From NCBI RefSeq assembly GCF_002210095.1, contig NZ_AQQR01000001.1, positions 124,001 through 188,000 on the forward strand: a DNA stretch of 64,000 nt, given 5' to 3'. The notes beneath the pieces were generated by a model. It searched no databases. It worked only from the letters and a program-made list of their open reading frames with translations, and was not told where the DNA came from. Position 1 is the first letter of the stretch; every line of letters begins with the position of its first letter. The DNA is from Marinibacterium profundimaris. Lineage in GTDB: Bacteria; Pseudomonadota; Alphaproteobacteria; Rhodobacterales; Rhodobacteraceae. Below, piece by piece: positions 57,180 to 64,000 of the stretch. The position numbers and the translations under genes are program-made.

Positions 57180-58220
57180 TCAGGAGCCCGAGCCCATGGT
57201 GGTCAGGTTCGACACCTTCTCCTGGGTCTCTGCCAGTTCCGGGTCGGACACCAGGCCGTAGTTCGACAGCGGGCCGTTCGGGCCTGCGATCTCGTTCGAC
57301 ACGAAGAACTCTGCATATTCCTGCAGGCCGGGGATGACGCCGACATGTGCCTTCTTGATGTAGAAGTACAGCGGGCGCGACACCGGGTATTCACCGGAGG
57401 CGATCGACTCCGTGGTCGGCTCGACGCCGGACATGGTGGCGACCTTCAGCGTGTCGGTGTTGTTCTCGTAGAACGCCAGGCCGAAGACGCCGATGCCGTT
57501 GCGGTTGCCGTCGATGCGGGCCAGCGTCTCGGTGTAGTCGCCGTCGATGTCGACCGAACGGCCATCGGTGCGGACTGCGAGGCAGGCGTCCTCGGCTTCG
57601 TCTTCCGACATGCCGCCTTCGATCATGGCTTCCATGGCGCCGGTGGCTTCACAGCCGGCCGCGACCACTTTTTCCTCGAACACTTCACGGGTGCCGTGCT
57701 TGGTGCCCGGGATGAAGGCCAGGATTTCGGCGTCCGGCAGGTCGGCGTTGAAATCGGACCACTTGGTGTGCGGGTTGTCGACCAGCTCGCCGTCGACCAT
57801 GACCTTCGGCGCCAGGGCGTTGAAGATGTCGGCGGGTTCGAAGGCCGTGAAGTCGGGGCCGTCCAGCTGGCTGGCGAAGACGATGCCGTCATAGCCGATG
57901 CGGACTTCGACGATGTCGGTGACACCGGCGTCGGCACAGGCCTTGATCTCTTTTTCGCGAATGGCGCGCGATGCGTTCGCGATGTCGATGGTGTTCTCGC
58001 CCACGCCTTCGCAGAAGCGCTTCAGACCGGCCGAGGAGCCGCCGGATTCGACAACCGGCGTCGGGAAGTCAAAGTTCTCACCGAAAGCTTCGGCAACGAT
58101 CGAGGCATAGGGCAGGACGGTCGAGGAACCGGCGACCTGCACATTGTCACGTGCAGCGGCAGCAGTGGCCGACACGGCTGCGATAGCCAGTGTGGAAGCC
58201 GTCAGTTTCACAAAGGACAT
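57180..58220 (-). CDS. pstS: Phosphate-binding protein PstS
   Basis: A 346-aa periplasmic protein with signal peptide (about 1-23, cut near TAAAA/RDN). Mature start VQVAGSSTVLPYA, then ESGGSSAGLKRFCEG and the long acidic insert; the SSTV and SGGSSAG segments contact phosphate in the family. It delivers phosphate to PstCA. AGGAG precedes the ATG, and a Pho box lies about 85-110 bp upstream. Confidence 0.95.
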   Translation of the reverse strand: MSFVKLTASTLAIAAVSATAAAARDNVQVAGSSTVLPYASIVAEAFGENFDFPTPVVESGGSSAGLKRFCEGVGENTIDIANASRAIREKEIKACADAGVTDIVEVRIGYDGIVFASQLDGPDFTAFEPADIFNALAPKVMVDGELVDNPHTKWSDFNADLPDAEILAFIPGTKHGTREVFEEKVVAAGCEATGAMEAMIEGGMSEDEAEDACLAVRTDGRSVDIDGDYTETLARIDGNRNGIGVFGLAFYENNTDTLKVATMSGVEPTTESIASGEYPVSRPLYFYIKKAHVGVIPGLQEYAEFFVSNEIAGPNGPLSNYGLVSDPELAETQEKVSNLTTMGSGS

Positions 58221-58583
58221 GTGAGTCTCCTAAAGGGTATCAAGTCTGGTCCCCTGCGTTGAGGACCTTGGCGCCCTCCCTAGGGATGGCACGTGTGGCT
58301 TTTGTGAAAGAAACGTAACAGCTGGATGACACTCGGCCCGGTATCGGGGAATTTCGACAAATTCTTTTTCGCGCCCTGTTTGGCGGGCCGGCGCCCTGCC
58401 CCCGAAATCCTGGTTTATCCCGCTGTTTCCAAACAGATTTCGGCCGGAAATCCAGTCGCATGACGCCTGACCGTCGGTAAAGCTGGACAACCCGACAACT
58501 TGGTAAATTCTCCGGACACCGAACCGAGTCACCCACTCACGGCCGGGAATCACCCCGGTCCGGCCGGCTGCGCGCGCCGAATG
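58221..58583. other. Intergenic region between phoR and pstS
   Basis: About 360 bp with the Pho box described separately and otherwise no supported gene. The AT-richer part (about 58300-58440) is the pstS promoter region. Confidence 0.55.
58304..58332 (-). promoter_or_regulatory. Pho box (three PhoB half-sites) upstream of pstS
   Basis: Reading on the minus strand: GTGTCAT, 4 nt, CTGTTAC, 4 nt, CTTTCAC, i.e. three 7-bp units at 11-bp steps. The consensus PhoB unit is CTGTCAT with the same spacing, so PhoB~P should bind and activate pstS. Confidence 0.8.
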
Positions 58584-59636
58584 TCATGAGCGCGGCAGAA
58601 TCACCGTGAAGACCGACCCCTCGCCCAGCTCGCTGTCCAGCCGCAGACGCCCTCGGTGCCGGTTCACGATATGCTTGACGATCGCCAGCCCCAGCCCAGT
58701 GCCGCCCAGCTCGCGCGAGCGGTGGCTGTCGGCCCGGTAGAAGCGTTCGGTCAGGCGCGGCAGGTGCACCGGGTCGATCCCCGGCCCCTTGTCGATCACC
58801 CGCACCCGCGCCGCCGGGGCCCGCACCGCCGGGTCGCGTTCAGAAGTGGTCAGCTCCAGGTGCACGCTCTTGCCCGAAGAGGCATAGGTGATCGCGTTGA
58901 CGATCAGGTTGGTGAAAACCTGCTGCAACTGATCCGCATCTCCGGTCACGATCACCGGGTCGTCAGGGGCGGACATGGTCAGCTCCATCCCCGCATCCTC
59001 GGCCAGCGGCCGGACCGAGCGCAACGTGCTGTCGAGGATGCCGGTGAGGTCCACCGTCTCGCGCGGGCGGATCCGTTCCTCGTCCTCGACGCGGCTGAGC
59101 GAGAGCAGGTCGCCCACCAGCCGGTTCATCCGCGCCGCCTCGCCCTCCATGATCTGCAGGAACCGGTCGCGGGCCGCGGCATCGTCCCGGGCCGGTCCGC
59201 GCAGGGTCTCAATGAAGCCCATGATCGCGGTCAGCGGCGTGCGCAGCTCGTGGCTGACATTGGCGACGAAATCGCGCCGCATCTTGCCGGCCTGTTCCAG
59301 GTGGGTGATGTCCTGAAAGCAGATCAGCAGGGCGCCGGCATTCACCGCGCCGATGCCGTTCACATAGCGGCATGTGACCTCGTACTCGATGTCGCGCACG
59401 CCATCGTTCGCCAGGTGCCGCGCGCTGCGCGGAAGCCTGTCGCGCAGGCTGTCCTCGACCACCTGAAGCACCTGCGGCTGGCGCAGGATGGTCGCAAAGT
59501 GCCGCCCCACGATCTGCTGACCGAGGAGCGACAGCGCCCCCGTGTTGGCCGCGATGATCCGTTCGGACTGGTCGATCACCACACCGGGCAGCGGCACCGC
59601 CGCCAGCGTGTCACCGATCAGGTCGGCCGTACTCAT
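58584..59636 (-). CDS. phoR: Sensor histidine kinase PhoR, apparently soluble
   Basis: A 350-aa kinase with PAS domain (about 10-110), HisKA with VANVSHELRTPLTAIMGFIE (about 124-143; phosphorylated His129) and HATPase_c (about 230-345, N-box NLIVNAITYA, G1 DKGPGID, G2 GGTGLGLAIVKH). There is no transmembrane segment before the PAS, unlike E. coli PhoR. Start at ATG 59636 is supported by GGGGAGAG about 9 bases upstream; an 8-residue upstream extension in frame was rejected. It phosphorylates PhoB encoded at the far end of the locus. Confidence 0.9.
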   Translation of the reverse strand: MSTADLIGDTLAAVPLPGVVIDQSERIIAANTGALSLLGQQIVGRHFATILRQPQVLQVVEDSLRDRLPRSARHLANDGVRDIEYEVTCRYVNGIGAVNAGALLICFQDITHLEQAGKMRRDFVANVSHELRTPLTAIMGFIETLRGPARDDAAARDRFLQIMEGEAARMNRLVGDLLSLSRVEDEERIRPRETVDLTGILDSTLRSVRPLAEDAGMELTMSAPDDPVIVTGDADQLQQVFTNLIVNAITYASSGKSVHLELTTSERDPAVRAPAARVRVIDKGPGIDPVHLPRLTERFYRADSHRSRELGGTGLGLAIVKHIVNRHRGRLRLDSELGEGSVFTVILPRS

Positions 59637-59694
59637 CGTCGTCTCTCCCCGTAGTTGCAACGTCCCGAGCCGGTCTGACCGATGATTGTAACCG

Positions 59695-60900
59695 TTATGC
59701 TGTGGCCGCGGCGATTGCGCGGGTAAAGACCGCCAGAAGCGCCTCGGGCTCCTCGAGCCCGACGGAGACGCGGAAGAAGCCCTCGGACATCCCCAGCGCC
59801 TCGCGCGCCTCGGCCGTCAGGCCTCGGTGCGAGGAGGAGGCGGGATGCGACAGCGTGGTGCCCGCATCGCCCAGCGTTGGCGCAAAGCTGAGCCCCTCGG
59901 CCGCGCGGGCAAAGGCATTGGCCGCCGCCCGTCCGGCCCGGGCACCGCCCTCGCCGAAGTCGAGCTCGAAGCTGACCATGTTGCAGCCGTGGCTATCCAG
60001 AAGCGCCATCGCGCCGGCATGATCGGGGTGATCGGCCCGACCGGGGTACAGTACGCGCTTCACCCCCGCCTGCGCCGCAAGGTGATCGGCCAGACGCGCG
60101 GCCGTCGCCTCGGCCCGGTCGAAGCGCAGGTCGAAGCTGAGCATCCCGCGCTCGGCCAGCCAGCAATCGAAGGGGCTGGGCGTCATGCCCGTGGTGACGG
60201 AAAAGATCCGCATCCGCTCGGTCAGCGCGGGATCCTTCGCCACGACATAGCCCAGCATCGCATCGGAATGGCCCGCCAGAAGCTTGGTGATCGAATGCAG
60301 CACGATATCGGCGCCATGGTCGAACGGCCTGAAGGCGCGCGGCGTGGTGAAGGTGTTGTCCACCACCAGCAGCAGCCCCTTCGCCTTGCAGAGCGCGGCC
60401 AGCCCGTCGATATCGGCCAGCCGCAGCGTCGGGTTCGACAGCACCTCGACCAGCACCATCTTCGTCTCGGGCCGGATCGCCGCCTCGACCGAGGCGACAT
60501 CGCCGGGATCGGCCAGCGTCGTGGCGATGCCCAGCCGCGGCAGGTCCTCGGCCATCAGCCGCAGAGACCGGCCGTACAGCTGGTTGCCCCCGATCACGTG
60601 ATCGCCCGTCTTCAGCAGCCCCATCAGAACGGCCGAAACCGCCCCCATGCCCGAGCCGGTGACAACCCCGCCCTCGGCGCCTTCCATGGCATCCAGCCGC
60701 GCGGCCACGACCTGCGCGTTGGGATGGCCCTCGCGCGAATAGGTAAAGCCCTGGGCGCGGCCCTCGTACTGGTCGTCCAGCGCGTCGGGGCTTTGAGAGG
60801 AATAGACCACCGACGGGCTCAGCGGTGTCACCACCGGCCAGCTGGAGCTTTCCGGCAGGCCCTCGGGCCGCATCAGCGACCCCTTCACGTTTCGTCTCAT
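59695..60900 (-). CDS. Cys/Met-metabolism PLP-dependent enzyme (cystathionine gamma-synthase/methionine gamma-lyase family)
   Basis: A 401-aa fold-type I enzyme. SREGHPNAQVVAARLDAMEG (about 55-74), NTFTTP (about 182-187) and HSITKLLAGHSDAMLGYV (about 202-219; PLP Lys206) are family marks. It may be a lyase, synthase or sulfhydrylase; not decidable from sequence alone. Its ATG overlaps the preceding stop by 4 bases, tying it to the yicC-gmk-gamma-CA operon. GAGGG precedes the start. Confidence 0.88.
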   Translation of the reverse strand: MRRNVKGSLMRPEGLPESSSWPVVTPLSPSVVYSSQSPDALDDQYEGRAQGFTYSREGHPNAQVVAARLDAMEGAEGGVVTGSGMGAVSAVLMGLLKTGDHVIGGNQLYGRSLRLMAEDLPRLGIATTLADPGDVASVEAAIRPETKMVLVEVLSNPTLRLADIDGLAALCKAKGLLLVVDNTFTTPRAFRPFDHGADIVLHSITKLLAGHSDAMLGYVVAKDPALTERMRIFSVTTGMTPSPFDCWLAERGMLSFDLRFDRAEATAARLADHLAAQAGVKRVLYPGRADHPDHAGAMALLDSHGCNMVSFELDFGEGGARAGRAAANAFARAAEGLSFAPTLGDAGTTLSHPASSSHRGLTAEAREALGMSEGFFRVSVGLEEPEALLAVFTRAIAAATA

Positions 60901-61421
60901 GCAACCCTCGTCAGTCCGCTGCGGAAGCGGCGCATGTTCTTCCGATACCCTTCGGCGGTCTTCGACAGCCGCGCGATCGCCTCGCCGTCCAGCTGGCGGA
61001 CCACCTTGCCCGGCGCGCCCATCACCAGCGATCCCGGCGGGATCTCCTTTCCTTCCGTGATCAGGGCCCCTGCCCCGATCAGGCAATTGTCGCCGATCAC
61101 CGCGTGGTTGAGGATGATCGCGCCCATGCCCACCAGGGTGTTGTTGCCGATGGTGCAGCCATGCAGCATCGCCTTGTGCCCGATCGAGCAATCGCGCCCG
61201 ATGGTCAGCGGCGCGCCCATGTCGGTGTGGCAGACCACGTTTTCCTGCAGGTTCGATCCGGCGCCGACAATGATCGGCTCGTTGTCGCCGCGCAGGGTGC
61301 AGCCGAACCAGACCGAGGCCGCCTCTTCCAGCACCACGCGGCCGATCAGGTTGGCGTCGGGCGCCACCCAGCTGTCTTGGTGGAGGTCCGGGTGGATCCC
61401 GTCCAGGGCATAGATGGTCAT
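60897..61421 (-). CDS. Gamma-carbonic anhydrase-like hexapeptide-repeat protein
   Basis: A 174-aa left-handed beta-helix protein (LbH; about 15-145) with repeats such as [11 protein letters not shown] and metal-type His in SIGHKAML (about 80) and NHAVIG (about 103). Length and start (MTIYALDG) match the YrdA/gamma-carbonic-anhydrase-like group. It may bind zinc or have lost activity. Start overlaps the gmk stop. Confidence 0.9.
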   Translation of the reverse strand: MTIYALDGIHPDLHQDSWVAPDANLIGRVVLEEAASVWFGCTLRGDNEPIIVGAGSNLQENVVCHTDMGAPLTIGRDCSIGHKAMLHGCTIGNNTLVGMGAIILNHAVIGDNCLIGAGALITEGKEIPPGSLVMGAPGKVVRQLDGEAIARLSKTAEGYRKNMRRFRSGLTRVA

Positions 61422-62092
61422 GGCAGCTCCTCGAATTCCAGTTGCAGGGCGCGGACGTGGTCGGTCAGGTCGGGCCGCTGGATCCGGCGCAGGCGCGTGG
61501 CTTCGATGATGGTTTTCAGCCGCGCCTCGGTCGCGTCCAGGTCGTCGTTGACCAGAACGAAATCATAGCCGTCCCAGTGGCTGATCTCGTCCCAGCTTTT
61601 CTGCATGCGGCGCTTGATCACCTCGTCATCGTCCTGGCCGCGCGCCTCGAGCCGGCGGCGCAGTTCGGCGATGGAGGGCGGCAGCAGGAAGATCGACAGC
61701 GTGTGCTGGCCCAGGGCCGAGTTCCGGATCTGCTGGGCGCCCTGCCAGTCGATGTCGAACAGCACGTCCTGCCCGGCGTCGATCGCCACCTGCACGGGCT
61801 GGCGGGGCGAGCCGTAGAAATTGCCGAAGACATGGGCGTGTTCCAGCATGCCACCATCGGCGACCTGCGTCTTGAAGGCATGTTCCGTCAGGAAATGGTA
61901 ATCCTGCCCGTCCACCTCTCCCGGGCGCGGCGGGCGCGTGGTGGCCGACACGGAAAAGACGATGCTGTCGTCCCAGTCGCGCAGACGCCGCGCGAGGGTG
62001 GATTTGCCCGCGCCCGAGGGCGAGGACAGGATGACAAGCAGGCCTCGGCGGCTGATCTTCGGGGGGGTCTGGGGCATGTCGCGCATTGTCAT
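61418..62092 (-). CDS. gmk: Guanylate kinase
   Basis: A 224-aa GMP kinase. P-loop [10 protein letters not shown] (about 24-33), [13 protein letters not shown] (GMP-binding, about 47-59), DIDWQGA (about 117-123). Provides GDP for nucleotide and (p)ppGpp pools. Starts at ATG 62092 overlapping the yicC stop; ATG 62086 is also possible. Confidence 0.95.
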   Translation of the reverse strand: MTMRDMPQTPPKISRRGLLVILSSPSGAGKSTLARRLRDWDDSIVFSVSATTRPPRPGEVDGQDYHFLTEHAFKTQVADGGMLEHAHVFGNFYGSPRQPVQVAIDAGQDVLFDIDWQGAQQIRNSALGQHTLSIFLLPPSIAELRRRLEARGQDDDEVIKRRMQKSWDEISHWDGYDFVLVNDDLDATEARLKTIIEATRLRRIQRPDLTDHVRALQLEFEELP

Positions 62093-62979
62093 TCCACGTT
62101 CTGTACCTGTTCGCGGATCTGGTCGATCACCGCCTTGAGCTCCAGCCCCACCGCGGTCAGCTCGCTCGACTGCGACTTGGCGCAGAGCGTGTTGGCCTCG
62201 CGGTTGAACTCCTGCATGAGGAAATCAAGCTTGCGCCCCACCGGCCCGCCCTTGTCGAGCAGGTCGCGCGCGGCGGTCACATGGGCCGCGAGGCGGTCGA
62301 TTTCCTCTGTCACGTCGGCCTTCACCGCCAGAAGCGCCAGTTCCTGCGCAATACGGTCGGGATCGGCGGCATCGGCGCTTTCCATCACCCGGGCGAGATT
62401 GCCGCGCAGGGCCTCGGCCATCAGCGACTTGCGCGCCTCGGCCAGGCCGGCGGCCTCGCGGGCCAGCGTTTCGACCCGGTCCAGCTGCTCCAGAAGCACC
62501 TTCTGCAGCGCGTTGCCCTCGGATTTGCGCATGGCCAGGAAATCGGCCAGCACGTCGGGGAATTCGGCCTTCAGCGCGGCGGCCAGCGGCGCGGCCTCGT
62601 CCTCGCCGCCGGCAGCTTCCCAGACGCCGCGCAGCGACAGCAGGTCGGACGCGCGCGAGGGCTGGAGAACCAGGCCCCGGTCCTCGGCGCGTCGTTCGGT
62701 TTCGGCCAAAGCCTCGATCACGGTGTCCAGCACCGCCATGTTCAGCTGCAGCGCCGCGCCGTCATCGCCGCGCTGCAGGCGCAGCGACAGGGCGATGTTG
62801 CCCCGCTTGACCGCTTTACCCAGGTCCGCGCGCAGGGCGGTTTCCAGCCCATCCAGCCAGTCCGGCACGCGCAGCCGCAGGTCGAGCCCCTTGGCATTGA
62901 CGCTGCGCAGCTCCCACGCCCAGGTGAAGGCCCCCAGGGCGCCGCGCGCCGCGGCGAAACCGGTCATCGACATGATCAT
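62089..62979 (-). CDS. YicC family endoribonuclease
   Basis: A 296-aa YicC-like protein: [13 protein letters not shown], then [20 protein letters not shown] (about 21-40), and a C-terminal domain with [16 protein letters not shown] (about 260-275). E. coli YicC is an endoribonuclease. Start at 62979 is chosen because AAGGA is about 10 bases upstream and the family begins M-x-x-S-M-T-G-F-A; the frame opens at 62997 too. First gene of an operon with gmk. Confidence 0.93.
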   Translation of the reverse strand: MIMSMTGFAAARGALGAFTWAWELRSVNAKGLDLRLRVPDWLDGLETALRADLGKAVKRGNIALSLRLQRGDDGAALQLNMAVLDTVIEALAETERRAEDRGLVLQPSRASDLLSLRGVWEAAGGEDEAAPLAAALKAEFPDVLADFLAMRKSEGNALQKVLLEQLDRVETLAREAAGLAEARKSLMAEALRGNLARVMESADAADPDRIAQELALLAVKADVTEEIDRLAAHVTAARDLLDKGGPVGRKLDFLMQEFNREANTLCAKSQSSELTAVGLELKAVIDQIREQVQNVE

Positions 62980-63240
62980 GGGGCGCATTTCCTTCACCTA
63001 GAATTGGGAGGCAGCTAAAGCAAAGCCTCCCCAAAGGGCAAGCCCCCCGCCCCGGCCCAGCCCTGTCTCGCCCCGGCGCCCACGTCTTGCGAGGCAGAGT
63101 GATTAACCAACCCTGAAGGAAACACTGAAAACTTTCCGCAACTCGTGGCACGTTAACACTTGGGTAATCATTTCGCCGGTAAGCTCTTGGGGGGCATCCT
63201 CCGGCGGGATGCACATGTGGTGGAAATCGAGGTAATAGAA

Positions 63241-64000
63241 GTGTTTAGACGCAATTCCGTGCCGCCGGGCAATGGAAAGGTGATTCAGTTGGATCGGTTC
63301 CTGGACGGGGTCAGCCTGTCACCCATTCGACAAATCGAAGCTTATTGGACAGCGCTTCGCGAGGATGGCGGGATCCCTATGCGCTCGCAGATCGATCCGC
63401 GAGGTATGAGCGATACGCTGGAATTCACTTTCATACTGGAACGCATCGCGCCGGGCATGGCCCGGTTTCGCATCGCCGGGCAGCACCTGTGCGGCCTTGC
63501 AGGGATGGAGGTGCGCGGCATGCCTCTGACGGCCTTCTTCACACCCGTTTCTCGGCCCGAGATCGCGGCCACGCTGGAGCATGTCTTCGATACTCCGGCT
63601 GTCGCGGAACTCGACCTGCGGGGCGAGGTCGCGCGCACCGGCGCGCCCTCGACCTCGGCGCGGATGCTGATGATGCCGCTGAAAAGCGATTTCGGCCGCG
63701 TGGACCGGATCCTGGGCGCATTGATGTCGACCGAAGGCCGACGGCCCACCCGCGCGCCGATCCGCTTCGAGGTGGCCTCGGTCCAGCTGCGCGAGCTTGA
63801 CGGGATGCCGGCCGATACCTCCGGCCCGAAAACGCCAAACGGGTTCGACCCTTCGAAAGTGCCGCCGGGCTTCGGCGAGGCGACCGAGGAATTCGCCACC
63901 GCGCCGCGCCCCGAGATCGTGCATGACGCGGAGCCCGAGGTCGTGCATGAGGTGGACGCCTGTGCCACGCCGCAGGACCGCCCGGAGTTGCGCCCCGAGA
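63241..64000 (+). CDS. PAS-domain protein, truncated at window edge
   Basis: From GTG 63241 (GAGGTAA about 6 bases upstream) an open frame runs to the window edge, about 253 codons. The first ~165 residues fit a PAS-like domain of the PAS_5 kind common in Rhodobacterales (IRQIEAYWTALREDGGIPMR, FRIAGQHLCGLAGMEVRGMP). After about 200 it becomes acidic and Pro-rich. It may be a signalling adaptor. Upstream, TTAA-N7-GTAA near 63153 resembles a CtrA box weakly. Confidence 0.75.
   Translation, partial: MFRRNSVPPGNGKVIQLDRFLDGVSLSPIRQIEAYWTALREDGGIPMRSQIDPRGMSDTLEFTFILERIAPGMARFRIAGQHLCGLAGMEVRGMPLTAFFTPVSRPEIAATLEHVFDTPAVAELDLRGEVARTGAPSTSARMLMMPLKSDFGRVDRILGALMSTEGRRPTRAPIRFEVASVQLRELDGMPADTSGPKTPNGFDPSKVPPGFGEATEEFATAPRPEIVHDAEPEVVHEVDACATPQDRPELRPE

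Overview
The window looks like chromosomal DNA of a high-GC alphaproteobacterium of the Rhodobacterales (Rhodobacter/Roseobacter type). The evidence is the gene set: a ChpT-type histidine phosphotransferase beside a DUF3553 gene, rplU-rpmA-obg-proB-proA in one block, olsB-olsA for ornithine lipids, and a phoR-pstSCAB-phoU-phoB locus whose PstC and PstA carry extra N-terminal domains. No rRNA, CRISPR array or insertion sequence was seen. There is one tRNA gene, tRNA-Ser(CGA).

Layout. 0-4 kb: a Crp/Fnr-type regulator, then an isolated pair of overlapping phage-like structural genes (95 and 718 aa) that resemble gene transfer agent head-spike genes. 4-11.3 kb: a DEAD-box RNA helicase, a methyltransferase, an FAD/NAD(P)-binding protein, a lower-GC patch with a small HNH endonuclease, and an oxalate/formate-type MFS transporter. 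11.4-15 kb: tRNA-Ser, an RTX repeat protein, and a coupled pair of exported DUF2059-like proteins. 15-27.2 kb: housekeeping genes (rplU, rpmA, a GNAT gene, obg, proB, proA, chpT, DUF3553, olsB, olsA, a cyclase/hydrolase fusion, rpsB, tsf). 27.2-29.7 kb: a possible structured RNA, a LuxR-family regulator coupled to aroQ, and a MaoC gene broken by one extra base.

29.7-51.9 kb is a catabolic region. It holds a quinone oxidoreductase facing a tight six-gene operon (two SDRs, thiolase, nitronate monooxygenase-like protein, histidine phosphatase, APH-like kinase). A complete branched-chain-type ABC transporter follows, then GST, a serine hydrolase, acetoacetyl-CoA synthetase, TesB thioesterase, a luciferase-like oxidoreductase, another SDR, and glutaryl-CoA dehydrogenase divergent from a LysR regulator. 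Together these point to uptake of an organic acid or amino acid and its breakdown through acyl-CoA esters to acetyl-CoA.

52-59.6 kb is the phosphate-starvation locus, with a clear three-unit Pho box before pstS. 59.7-63 kb is a tightly overlapping operon (yicC, gmk, gamma-carbonic anhydrase-like, Cys/Met PLP enzyme). A PAS-domain gene runs off the right edge. A roughly 70-bp repeat with a perfect hairpin and a conserved tail lies just 3' of three different genes and may be a family of terminator-like elements.
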